Of a stretch of DNA of 13,987 nt, positions 1-6,984 are shown in pieces; position 1 is the first letter of the stretch, and every line of letters starts with the position of its first letter. Both the position numbers and the translations under genes were made by a program. The stretch spans positions 1 to 13,987 of the forward strand of contig JAGATU010000046.1 in NCBI GenBank assembly GCA_017621115.1, written 5' to 3'. This DNA is from Lachnospiraceae bacterium (lineage in GTDB: Bacteria > Bacillota_A > Clostridia > Lachnospirales > Lachnospiraceae). The notes beneath the pieces were generated by a model. That model was not told the DNA's origin. It searched no databases and saw nothing but the letters and a program-made list of their open reading frames with translations.

Positions 1-46
1 ATTTTGTTTGTCAATAGGAAATTTTATTTTTTATTTTCCGGATTTG

Positions 47-55
47 TGGTATAGT
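47..55 (+). promoter_or_regulatory. Extended -10 promoter for the HAD/CPBP operon
   Basis: TGG-TATAGT is an extended -10 (TGnTATAnT) lying about 26 bases before the chosen ATG of the HAD gene. No good -35 stands at the usual distance (only T-rich sequence around 27-33), which extended -10 promoters tolerate. The implied start of transcription near 62 gives a short leader with the ribosome site AAAGGAGAAG. This also argues against the GTG at 54 as a translation start, since it lies inside the -10. Confidence 0.55.
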
Positions 56-80
56 GGTAAAAATCAAAGGAGAAGAGAAT

Positions 81-800
81 ATGTTTGAGTATGTTTTGTT
101 TGATCTGGATGGAACGTTAACAGACCCGAAGGTGGGTATTACAACTTGTGTGCAGCATGCGCTTAAGCACTTCGGTATTGAAGAGCCGGATAACGATAAG
201 CTGACACCTTTTATCGGGCCGCCGCTGACGGATAGTTTTAAGGAGTTTTACGGCTTCGATGATGAGCAGGCGCAGATGGGGCTTGTCAAATACAGGGAAC
301 GTTTTTCGACTATTGGATGGAAAGAAAATGAGATTTATCCGGGCATGGAGGACATGCTTAAGGGACTTTATGATAAAGGAATCAAATTGGCGGTAGCTTC
401 CAGCAAACCGAGAGTGTTTGTGGAAAAAATATTGGAACTTTTTAATATCCGTCAGTATTTTGCTGTGGTTTGCGGTGCAGAATTGGATGGTTCACGTAAT
501 AGTAAACCTGCAGTCATGAAAGAAGCATTTGTACGCCTGGGTATTGTGACGGATGTAGATGCAGATTCGATTACGGATGAGAATTGTACCATAACAGAAG
601 GAGAACTATCGCAGATTGCATCGGTATCCTGCGCTATGGTTGGTGATAGAAAGTTTGATGTAAACGGTGCAAAAGCGCTTAAAGTAACTTCGGTTGCAGT
701 AACTTACGGATATGCGCCGGAAGGAGAACTGGAAGCCTGCGGACCGGATTATCTGGTGGACACGGTAGAAGAGTTAGGAAAAGTATTAGGACAGGATTAA
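81..800 (+). CDS. HAD-superfamily phosphatase (5'-nucleotidase/Gph-like)
   Basis: A 239-residue soluble phosphatase of the haloacid dehalogenase superfamily. Motif I is DLDGT (nucleophile D8, acid/base D10). Motif II is the Ser pair S107/S108, motif III is K142 in SKP, and motif IV is GDRKFD (D189, D193). The cap carries FIGPPL followed by an FxEFYGF-like stretch, which is typical of the HAD subgroup resembling Pseudomonas PA0065 and annotated as 5'-nucleotidase or phosphoglycolate-phosphatase-like. The true substrate cannot be read from sequence. The start at 81 is chosen because AAAGGAGAAG lies just upstream and an in-frame GTG at 54 overlaps the promoter. An acidic insertion of about 25 residues (157-183) separates motifs III and IV, which are usually closer together. 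The gene lies 5 bases before the CPBP protease gene, so the two are probably co-transcribed. Confidence 0.9.
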   Translation: MFEYVLFDLDGTLTDPKVGITTCVQHALKHFGIEEPDNDKLTPFIGPPLTDSFKEFYGFDDEQAQMGLVKYRERFSTIGWKENEIYPGMEDMLKGLYDKGIKLAVASSKPRVFVEKILELFNIRQYFAVVCGAELDGSRNSKPAVMKEAFVRLGIVTDVDADSITDENCTITEGELSQIASVSCAMVGDRKFDVNGAKALKVTSVAVTYGYAPEGELEACGPDYLVDTVEELGKVLGQD

Positions 801-805
801 TAACT

Positions 806-1648
806 ATGAAATTTAGTTTGCAACCCCTTCAAAACAGAATAGTGAATGAACCTGCGCCGGAGCCAACGTCGCTTTTAAAGGCGGTAAGCATTGTCTGGCC
901 GGTGCTTGTTTACAATGTCATCAGCCAGGTGGTTCTGATTGTATTTGCGTATTTTATGCAGTGGATTTCGCTGGAAAGCGGAAATATGCTTCCGCTTGCG
1001 GAATGGGTTAGATCGCATTCGATACTTATTTCAGGGGTGGTAAAAGCACTTTCCATGGCAGCAGGTGCAGCTGCCGTGTGGCATTTGTTTATAAAAGAGA
1101 CGCCGATAATTGCGATGCCACAGGGGCATAAGAAGGACATTGGCATTCTTTTTTTACTCGGCGGTTGTGCGGCACTTGCCGTGAATATATTGTTTTCGCT
1201 GATTGGTTTTACCGGCAGTTCAGAGGTCTATGAACAGGTTGCCGAAAAGCAGTTTGCGCTACCGTTATGGGCAGGTATTATTTTGTATGGAATCGTATCA
1301 CCCATTGCGGAGGAGATTGTATTTCGCGGTATCGTTTATAACCGCATGCATAGGCAGTATGGCAAATGGATTGCTATAATTGGTTCTGCTCTTTTATTTG
1401 GTCTGTACCATGGAAACATTGTCCAGGCATTATACGGATTTATGCTCGGTTTACTGATTGCGGTTTTATATGAGAAATATGCTTCGTTTGCAGTGCCGGT
1501 TATTATACACAGTGCGGCCAATGTTTTTGTATATGTAGTGACTTCTGTTACGGGAGTGGCAGACATGGTAATGACATGGCCGGTTATGCTGATATGTATA
1601 TTGTTGTCCGGCGGTTTATTGGGAGCGTGCCTAAGAAAAACAGAATAG
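806..1648 (+). CDS. CPBP-family intramembrane metalloprotease (CAAX/Abi type)
   Basis: A 280-residue multi-pass membrane protein of the CPBP (CAAX protease and bacteriocin-processing, formerly Abi) family. All three family motifs are visible: EExxxR (E169, E170, R174), FxxxH (F198, H202) and HxxxN (H235, N239). These residues form the glutamyl/metal active site in the membrane. Hydrophobic segments lie at about 27-52, 72-95, 111-135, 152-168, 188-202, 205-222, 226-246 and 252-274. In Firmicutes such proteins are variously linked to peptide processing, bacteriocin self-immunity or membrane-protein turnover; no bacteriocin gene is visible here to choose among these. The start follows the HAD stop by 5 bases with a modest AGGACAGG ribosome site, so expression is probably coupled to the upstream gene. 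A strong terminator follows directly. Confidence 0.88.
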   Translation: MKFSLQPLQNRIVNEPAPEPTSLLKAVSIVWPVLVYNVISQVVLIVFAYFMQWISLESGNMLPLAEWVRSHSILISGVVKALSMAAGAAAVWHLFIKETPIIAMPQGHKKDIGILFLLGGCAALAVNILFSLIGFTGSSEVYEQVAEKQFALPLWAGIILYGIVSPIAEEIVFRGIVYNRMHRQYGKWIAIIGSALLFGLYHGNIVQALYGFMLGLLIAVLYEKYASFAVPVIIHSAANVFVYVVTSVTGVADMVMTWPVMLICILLSGGLLGACLRKTE

Positions 1649-1654
1649 AATGTG

Positions 1655-1693
1655 AAAAGAATCCGTTAAAAAAGCTCTGCGGATTCTTTTTTA
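1655..1693 (+). terminator. Intrinsic terminator after the HAD/CPBP operon
   Basis: A perfect 11-bp stem (AAAAGAATCCG at 1655-1665, CGGATTCTTTT at 1680-1690) with a 14-base loop runs into a T tract ending at 1692. It separates the HAD/CPBP unit from the SOS-type promoter that starts 4 bases further on. Confidence 0.85.
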
Positions 1694-1696
1694 TGC

Positions 1697-1725
1697 TTGC
1701 AAATCGAACAAATGTTTGTTATCAT
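1697..1725 (+). promoter_or_regulatory. Sigma-A-type promoter of the radical SAM operon
   Basis: TTGCAA (1697-1702, 4/6 to TTGACA) and TATCAT (1720-1725, 5/6 to TATAAT) are separated by exactly 17 bases. The predicted transcription start is near 1732, giving a leader of about 22 bases before the ATG at 1754. A LexA-like box fills the spacer and a second one covers the start region. Confidence 0.65.
1705..1718 (+). promoter_or_regulatory. LexA/SOS box 1
   Basis: CGAACAAATGTTTG fits the Firmicutes LexA (DinR) consensus CGAAC-N4-GTTCG with one mismatch. It sits inside the 17-bp spacer between -35 and -10, where bound LexA would block RNA polymerase. Confidence 0.78.
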
Positions 1726-1730
1726 ATATA

Positions 1731-1744
1731 CAAACGTATGTTCG
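1731..1744 (+). promoter_or_regulatory. LexA/SOS box 2
   Basis: CAAACGTATGTTCG fits CGAAC-N4-GTTCG with one mismatch, this time in the left half-site. It covers the predicted transcription start and runs up to the GGAGG ribosome site. Its centre is 26 bases from that of box 1. Confidence 0.78.
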
Positions 1745-1753
1745 GAGGTTGGA

Positions 1754-3142
1754 ATGGATTATAATTTGGCAAAAGTAAATACCGGAATCGCGCTGCCTCG
1801 TACCTGTTCCGTCTCCGTGCATCAGGATAGGGAGAGTATTAAGTATAAGCTTGGCATATTGGCGGATGCGGCCAAGTATGATGTGGCCTGTACATCCAGT
1901 GGAGTGGACCGTAGGGGCGACGGCACCGGCATGGGCAATTCCATTGCGGCGGGTATATGCCATAGTTTCTCAACGGATGGTCGTTGTATCAGCCTGCTCA
2001 AGATTTTGATGAGTAATGAGTGCATATATGACTGTAAGTATTGCAGGAACCGTGCATCGAATGATATTGAGAGGGCTACCTTTACGCCGGAAGAGATATG
2101 CACACTGACGATGGATTTTTACAGACGTAATTACATAGAGGGCTTGTTTTTAAGTTCGGGAATAATAAGGAATCCGAGTTACACGATGGAATTGCTGTTT
2201 CAGACGATGTGGCTGCTTCGTAATAAATACCGTTTTCAGGGATACATTCATTTGAAGGCGATTCCCGGAGCGGATCCGAGGCTTTTGGAGCAGGTCGGAT
2301 ATCTGGTGGACAGGATGAGTGTGAACTTGGAACTGCCGACAGCAGAAGGCCTTGCTAAGCTGGCGCCGAATAAGAACCGTAAGACGATTCTGACACCGAT
2401 GAGGCAGATTCAGAACGGGATTGTGCAGAGTAAGAATGAATTGGCTGTTTATCGTCATGCGCCTTCCTTTGTGAGTGGCGGGCAGTCGACGCAGATGATT
2501 GTCGGTGCGACGCCGGAGACGGACTATCAGATTGTGAATGTCGCAGAGAGTCTTTATCAGAAGTTTAAGCTTAAGAGAGTGTTTTATTCGGCTTATGTAC
2601 AGATTAATCAGGATAAAGATTTGCCTGCACTTCCGGGAGGACCACCGCTTCTTAGGGAGCATCGGTTGTACCAGGCAGATTTTCTGATGCGGTTTTACGG
2701 ATTTGAAGCGGGGGAACTGCTTAGTGAGGACAGACCGAATTTTAATGTGCTGCTGGATCCGAAGGCAGACTGGGCACTGCGCCATCTGGAGCTATTCCCG
2801 GTTGAGATTAACAGGGCGGATTACAATATGCTTTTGCGTATCCCAGGAATCGGTGTGAAGAGTGCGCAGAAGATTGTTAAGGCAAGGCGCGGATGCACGA
2901 TTACTTTTGAACATCTTAAGAAGATGAATGTATCCTTGAAGAGAGCATTGTATTTTATTACCTGTAACGGGAAGATGCTTTATAGGACTAAGATAGAAGA
3001 GGATTATATTACGAGGAATTTATTAAATGTGAAGGAGAGGCTCCCTTTTGATGTGGACGGCGTAACGTATAAGCAGGTGACGCTTTTTGATACGGGTCTG
3101 TTCCCGGAAGAGAATACATTCAGGGAGATTACGAACGCATGA
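1754..3142 (+). CDS. Radical SAM protein with HhH domain, putative DNA repair/modification
   Basis: A 462-residue protein. A canonical radical SAM cluster motif CX3CX2C (C90, C94, C97) would bind a [4Fe-4S] cluster and cleave S-adenosylmethionine to a 5'-deoxyadenosyl radical. Extra conserved-looking cysteines lie at 46, 69 and 78. The C-terminal part holds a helix-hairpin-helix (about 350-376, core RIPGIGVKSAQKIV), a non-specific DNA-binding fold. This matches the family named 'putative DNA modification/repair radical SAM protein', known for linkage to uracil-DNA-glycosylase-type genes. The ATG at 1754 is chosen for its GGAGG site (1744-1748); the longer frame from 1697 would begin inside the promoter. 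The stop overlaps the next start by ATGA, so the pair is translationally coupled. Two LexA-like boxes imply induction by DNA damage. The reaction is not known. Confidence 0.88.
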   Translation: MDYNLAKVNTGIALPRTCSVSVHQDRESIKYKLGILADAAKYDVACTSSGVDRRGDGTGMGNSIAAGICHSFSTDGRCISLLKILMSNECIYDCKYCRNRASNDIERATFTPEEICTLTMDFYRRNYIEGLFLSSGIIRNPSYTMELLFQTMWLLRNKYRFQGYIHLKAIPGADPRLLEQVGYLVDRMSVNLELPTAEGLAKLAPNKNRKTILTPMRQIQNGIVQSKNELAVYRHAPSFVSGGQSTQMIVGATPETDYQIVNVAESLYQKFKLKRVFYSAYVQINQDKDLPALPGGPPLLREHRLYQADFLMRFYGFEAGELLSEDRPNFNVLLDPKADWALRHLELFPVEINRADYNMLLRIPGIGVKSAQKIVKARRGCTITFEHLKKMNVSLKRALYFITCNGKMLYRTKIEEDYITRNLLNVKERLPFDVDGVTYKQVTLFDTGLFPEENTFREITNA

Positions 3143-3906
3143 ATGAGCATTACATATTAGTCTGTAAGGATAGTGAGACGGGGATTTTAACAGGGATATA
3201 TGAAGCATACGAACGCAGATTGGACCATGATACTACTTTTTTGCAGGTTGGTGAGGAGGAGAATCTGCGCCTGTTTGCAGAGTATATCAATATTGTTCCT
3301 TCGCAGGAAAAGGCAGAGAAGGTTATCCGGACCATCCGCAGAAGATTCGGAGAGGAGACTCTTAGGATTATTTTAGAGGCATTGGCGTCTACCGACGGTG
3401 GTAAGGGACAGGCGGTGTATCAGATGATTGTGTTTGGACTTAAGGGAGGCTATAAGGGCCAGTTGATAGATTGTCTGTCACAGGAGGCGGTGATTAAGAC
3501 AGTGGCACTCAGTACGACAGTCTGGCATGAGATACACCATTTCTATGGGTTCCTGCGCTTTCAGGAACTGGCAAGCGGTATTTTGTATGCCAAGATTAAT
3601 CCCAAGGCCAATCTGCTGGCCTTTTTGGGAGACCATTTTTCGGACCGGTTTCCGCTTGAGAATTTTATGATTTATGATGAGGCGCATGATTACTGGTTGA
3701 TTCATGGGGCTAAGAAGGATTGGTTTACGGTATCGGGAGAACTGATACAGACGGAAGGGCTGATTACCTTTTCCCGGGAAGAATTAATGATACAGGAACT
3801 GTTTTGTCATTTCGTGAATAAGATAGCAATTAAAGAAAGAGAGAATTTGGCATTGCAACAACAGATGTTACCACTGCGGTTTCGGTCAAATATGATAGAA
3901 GTGTAA
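3139..3906 (+). CDS. DUF4130-type 'probable DNA metabolism' protein, radical SAM partner
   Basis: A 255-residue soluble protein matching the family usually encoded next to the radical SAM/HhH protein (DUF4130, 'probable DNA metabolism protein'). Features include the VWHEIHHFYGFLRF stretch (about 128-141, with H130, H133 and H134), LLAFLGDHFSDRFP (about 159-172) and YDEAHDYW (179-186). In many bacteria this domain is fused to a C-terminal uracil-DNA-glycosylase-like domain. Here the protein ends at MLPLRFRSNMIEV with no such domain. The start overlaps the radical SAM stop by 4 bases (ATGA), with GGGAG upstream. It shares the SOS-type promoter. No catalytic function can be assigned; a nucleic-acid processing role is inferred from family and context. 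Confidence 0.82.
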   Translation: MNEHYILVCKDSETGILTGIYEAYERRLDHDTTFLQVGEEENLRLFAEYINIVPSQEKAEKVIRTIRRRFGEETLRIILEALASTDGGKGQAVYQMIVFGLKGGYKGQLIDCLSQEAVIKTVALSTTVWHEIHHFYGFLRFQELASGILYAKINPKANLLAFLGDHFSDRFPLENFMIYDEAHDYWLIHGAKKDWFTVSGELIQTEGLITFSREELMIQELFCHFVNKIAIKERENLALQQQMLPLRFRSNMIEV

Positions 3907-3961
3907 CGTTTTTTCAGTAGAAACGACGGTTTTTTGCCGAAATTTGGCGGATTATTCTACT
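3907..3961 (+). other. Structured intergenic segment, possible weak terminator
   Basis: Two alternative foldings are visible downstream of the DUF4130 gene. One pairs CGTTTTT (3907-3913) with AGAAACG (3919-3925, one G-U) and has a T6 run at 3930-3935. The other pairs AGTAGAA (3916-3922) with TTCTACT (3955-3961). Neither is a strong textbook terminator. I see no convincing promoter in the rest of the gap to 4078. Confidence 0.35.
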
Positions 3962-4078
3962 TTACAGAAAGTACGAGAGGTTGTAATATCTCCATAAGGA
4001 AAATTAAGGGAATTGTCCTTGAGGGTTTGGTTTAGTAGGCATAATGGACTTTATGCCTGTCAAACGAGGAGGAATATT

Positions 4079-4306
4079 ATGATGAATTATAAGATTATGC
4101 TGCGTCCGGAAGAAGTGAAGGATTTTGTAGCAGCAGCCGGCAGATGCGATTTTGAGGTTGATATCTGCTATAACCACTACACGGTGGATGCCAAGTCAAT
4201 TGTCGGTGTCCTCGGCCTTGATTTAAGACGTGTTCTTACTGTGACATGTCATGGATTTTGCACAGAATTTGACCAGTATTTGAAGTCATTAGCAATTGCA
4301 GTTTAG
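4079..4306 (+). CDS. HPr-like protein lacking the phospho-histidine motif
   Basis: A 75-residue protein resembling the phosphotransferase-system phosphocarrier HPr. The stretch YTVDAKSIVGVLGLDL (34-49) and the following VLTVTCHG match HPr's regulatory-serine region (family KSIMGVMSLG) and its next strand, so S40 corresponds to HPr Ser46. The N-terminal active-site loop (family LHARPA with the phosphorylated His15) is replaced by RPEEVKDFVAAAG and has no histidine, so PTS phosphotransfer is unlikely. Start: GAGGAGG (4067-4073) precedes ATG 4079, with an alternative ATG at 4082; the upstream TTG at 4013 has no comparable site. A regulatory or structural role is inferred. The strong hairpin at 4344-4386 terminates this gene. 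Confidence 0.75.
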   Translation: MMNYKIMLRPEEVKDFVAAAGRCDFEVDICYNHYTVDAKSIVGVLGLDLRRVLTVTCHGFCTEFDQYLKSLAIAV

Positions 4307-4343
4307 TAACGATGAACTCTTTTTAATTTTCCGGTTTCGTAAG

Positions 4344-4386
4344 CTCTCTGTCTTTGATAGAATAGTATCAATGACAGGGAGTTTTT
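4344..4386 (+). terminator. Strong intrinsic terminator before the helicase gene
   Basis: CTCTCTGTC-t-TTGATA (4344-4359) pairs with TATCAA-t-GACAGGGAG (4366-4381), giving 16 positions with one T-T mismatch and one G-U. The loop is GAATAG and T5 follows at 4382-4386. The T tract ends only 18 bases before the helicase ATG. The helicase must therefore be read through, or started from a promoter overlapping the hairpin (TAGAAT at 4358-4363 is a possible -10 with no clear -35). Confidence 0.85.
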
Positions 4387-4404
4387 CTGTTTAAGGAGAA
4401 AGTA

Positions 4405-6798
4405 ATGGAAGTACGTATCTCGGTCCGCGCATTAGTAGAATTCATTCTGCGCGCGGGTGATATCGACAACCGAAGAAGGGCCGGCTCGGATAATGCCATG
4501 GCAGAGGGCGGGCGTATCCATCGCATGATTCAGCGGCGGATGGGAAGCGAATATACGGCAGAGGTAACTCTGTCTTATCGTCATGCCACAGAGGATTATG
4601 ATATCGTGATTGACGGCCGGGCGGACGGTATTATCGATGGTGATTTAATTACTGTTGATGAGATTAAGGGTACGTACCGTCATTTGGAGAAGTTGACGGC
4701 ACCTGTGCCGGAACATTTGTCCCAGGCTAAGTGCTATGCCTATATTTATGCCAAAGAGCATGGTCTTGAACGCATCCGTGTACGTATGACGTATTGCAAT
4801 ATGGACACCGAAGATATCCGTTATTTTCATGAAGTTTATGATTTTGAACCGCTGCAGGAGTGGTTTCTTGATGTGGTGGAGCAGTATAAGAAGTGGACGG
4901 ACTACCGCTTTGCGTGGAATGCACTGAGACAGGCGTCGATTAAGGAACTACAGTTTCCGTTTGCTTACAGGGAAGGCCAGAAGGAACTGGCAACCTATGT
5001 CTACCAGACCATCGTGCATAAGAAAAAGTTATTTTTAGAGGCACCGACAGGCGTTGGTAAGACGATTTCTACGGTTTTTCCTGCAATTAAGGCAATGGGC
5101 GAGGAAAAGGCGGACCGCATCTTTTACCTGACGGCTAAGACCATTGCGGCATCGGTTGCCGAGAATACCTTCAGCATTCTTCGGGATAACGGGTTGCAGT
5201 TTAAGTCTGTTACCATTACTGCCAAAGAGAAAATCTGCTTTATGGAAGAGTGTGAATGCAATCCGGACAACTGCCCGTATGCAAAGGGGCATTTTGACAG
5301 GATTAACGATGCGATGTATGACTTACTTACGCATGAGGCCCATTTTAGCCGCAATAATATTGAAGCGTACGCCAAAAAGCATGAGGTCTGCCCGTTTGAG
5401 ATGAGTTTGGATATGAGTTTGTTCGCGGACGGCATTATCTGTGATTATAACTATTTATTTGACCCGCATGTATTTTTAAAGCGTTTCTTTGCGGAGAGTA
5501 AGAGTGAGAAGTATCTGTTTCTAATCGACGAGGCGCATAATCTTGTGGACAGAGGACGTGAGATGTACAGCGCAACTTTGGTAAAAGAGGATTTCCTGGC
5601 ACTCAAAAAACGCGTCAAAGTATACGATAAGAAACTGGAAAAAAGGCTGGAGGCCTGTAACCATCAGCTTCTGATATTGAAAAAAGAATGTGAGACACAT
5701 AAGCGGTATGAGTCGGTAAAACCGTTTTATGACAGTGTGGACAGACTGTATGGGGCACTGGAGGATTATCTGGAGAATCATGAAGAGAGTCCTATCCGGA
5801 CGGAAGTGCTGGAGTTTTATTTTAAAGTGTCACATTTTTTGCTGATATATGAAAAACTGGGCGAAGAGTATATTATTTATACTTCCTATGATGAGGCGGG
5901 CAATTTCTTTGTGCGCCTGTATTGTGTAGACCCTTCTGCTAATTTGAAGGAGTGCATGGATAAGGGTGAGGCGAGTGTGCTTTTTAGTGCTACGTTGTTG
6001 CCAATCCAGTATTTTAAGAAATTACTTGGCGGCACAAAGGATGATTATGAAGTGTATGCCAAGTCGACATTTGACCCGGATCAGAAGGCACTTGTTATCG
6101 GTAGGGATGTAACGAGCAAATATTCGATGCGCTCTACTATGCAGTACCGGAATATTGCGCAGTACATTCATAAAATTATTGCGACCAAGACCGGGAATTA
6201 TATGGTATTCTTCCCGTCGCATCATTTTTTGAAGCAGGTGTATCAGGAGTATGACTTCTTATACGGAGACGAAGGTGGCGTGGAGTGTATTTTGCAACAG
6301 GAGTATATGAAGGAAGAAGACAGGGCGGCGTTCCTTGGACATTTCCTTGGAAATGATGAATTACAGCTGGAAGATCTGATTCATATGGATATTGATACCG
6401 AGGATATTCAGACTTTGGTTGGTTTCTGTGTAATGGGAGGTATTTTTTCTGAGGGAATCGACCTTAAGAATGACAGCCTGATTGGGGCAATCATTGTGGG
6501 TACCGGTATTCCGCAGGTGTGTCTGGAGCGCGAATTGATTAAAGCCTACTTTGATGAGAATGAGGAGAACGGGTATGAATATGCCTACCTGTTTCCGGGA
6601 ATGAATAAAGTATTGCAGGCGGCAGGCCGCGTCATCCGTACGCATGAGGATCGGGGTGTGATTGCGCTTTTGGATGAGCGTTTCTGCTATTCGACGTATC
6701 GCAATCTCTTCCCAAGGGAATGGAGCAACTACCAAGTGGTGGATATGGGTACTGTGGAAGATGAAATTGCAGATTTCTGGGAAGAGGAATTTACATAA
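4405..6798 (+). CDS. Nuclease-helicase fusion: PD-(D/E)XK domain plus DinG/XPD-type Fe-S helicase
   Basis: A 797-residue protein. Residues about 1-170 look like a Cas4/AddB-type nuclease: H39, D74, the E86-x-K88 pair and QxxxY (Q107, Y111). Residues about 180-797 are a superfamily 2 Rad3/XPD/DinG helicase. Walker A is APTGVGKT (213-220). The cluster-binding cysteines are probably C278, C283 or C285, C290 and C329. DEAH is at 375-378, followed by motif III FSAT, motif V GIFSEGIDL and motif VI QAAGRVIR (738-745). Such helicases are 5'-to-3' enzymes acting on DNA with single-stranded tails, and the nuclease would cut DNA being unwound. AAGGAGA (4393-4399) supports the start. No LexA box was seen immediately upstream. 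Annotations often call this simply 'ATP-dependent DNA helicase'; a DNA repair role is inferred. Confidence 0.9.
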   Translation: MEVRISVRALVEFILRAGDIDNRRRAGSDNAMAEGGRIHRMIQRRMGSEYTAEVTLSYRHATEDYDIVIDGRADGIIDGDLITVDEIKGTYRHLEKLTAPVPEHLSQAKCYAYIYAKEHGLERIRVRMTYCNMDTEDIRYFHEVYDFEPLQEWFLDVVEQYKKWTDYRFAWNALRQASIKELQFPFAYREGQKELATYVYQTIVHKKKLFLEAPTGVGKTISTVFPAIKAMGEEKADRIFYLTAKTIAASVAENTFSILRDNGLQFKSVTITAKEKICFMEECECNPDNCPYAKGHFDRINDAMYDLLTHEAHFSRNNIEAYAKKHEVCPFEMSLDMSLFADGIICDYNYLFDPHVFLKRFFAESKSEKYLFLIDEAHNLVDRGREMYSATLVKEDFLALKKRVKVYDKKLEKRLEACNHQLLILKKECETHKRYESVKPFYDSVDRLYGALEDYLENHEESPIRTEVLEFYFKVSHFLLIYEKLGEEYIIYTSYDEAGNFFVRLYCVDPSANLKECMDKGEASVLFSATLLPIQYFKKLLGGTKDDYEVYAKSTFDPDQKALVIGRDVTSKYSMRSTMQYRNIAQYIHKIIATKTGNYMVFFPSHHFLKQVYQEYDFLYGDEGGVECILQQEYMKEEDRAAFLGHFLGNDELQLEDLIHMDIDTEDIQTLVGFCVMGGIFSEGIDLKNDSLIGAIIVGTGIPQVCLERELIKAYFDENEENGYEYAYLFPGMNKVLQAAGRVIRTHEDRGVIALLDERFCYSTYRNLFPREWSNYQVVDMGTVEDEIADFWEEEFT

Positions 6799-6831
6799 TT
6801 TAGTTACATAATAATTTTATGTTTCTAGTTC

Positions 6832-6844
6832 ATTAGGACCTAAT
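6832..6844. repeat. 13-bp palindrome after the helicase gene
   Basis: ATTAGG-A-CCTAAT is a perfect palindrome followed by TTT. As an RNA it would make only a short weak hairpin, so a protein-binding site is as likely as a terminator. An AT-rich hairpin ACATAA/TTATGT (6806-6822) lies just before it; no strong terminator for the helicase gene was found. Confidence 0.3.
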
Positions 6845-6923
6845 TTTCACTATATTCAGACAAAAGAGACAATTTATTTTGCAAGTTTGACAAATAAGAA
6901 ATTGCAGGTAAATCGAAAAACAT

Positions 6924-6984
6924 TGTGGATAACTTTGTGGAAATGGTGGATTTTTCTGATAAACTCGTCCCAAAGTTTTCCACA
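6924..6984. promoter_or_regulatory. Cluster of DnaA-box-like sites
   Basis: TGTGGATAA (6924-6932) is a perfect DnaA box on the minus strand (TTATCCACA). TGTGGAAAT (6936-6944) is a 7/9 copy in the same orientation exactly 12 bases on. TTTTCCACA (6976-6984) is an 8/9 copy on the plus strand. TTTGTGGAAA (6934-6943) and TTTCCACAAA (6977-6986) form a perfect 10-bp inverted repeat. No dnaA, dnaN or plasmid rep gene is nearby, so this is not evidently the chromosomal origin. Confidence 0.45.

Noticed and set aside
54..80. Upstream GTG start for the HAD gene
   Set aside because: It overlaps the TATAGT -10 element and has no ribosome site; ATG 81 has AAAGGAGAAG.
1697..1753. Upstream TTG start adding 19 residues to the radical SAM protein
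   Set aside because: This segment is the promoter and LexA boxes; ATG 1754 has GGAGG at the right distance.
2150..2785. 211-residue minus-strand open frame
   Set aside because: It lies wholly opposite the radical SAM gene, is rich in Arg/His/Gln/Leu with no recognisable domain, and reads as a shadow of the coding strand.
4013..4078. Upstream TTG start adding 22 residues to the HPr-like protein
   Set aside because: GAGGAGG directly precedes ATG 4079, and HPr homology begins only after it.
6361..6735. 124-residue minus-strand open frame
   Set aside because: It is antisense to the well-supported helicase motif V/VI region and has no domain of its own.
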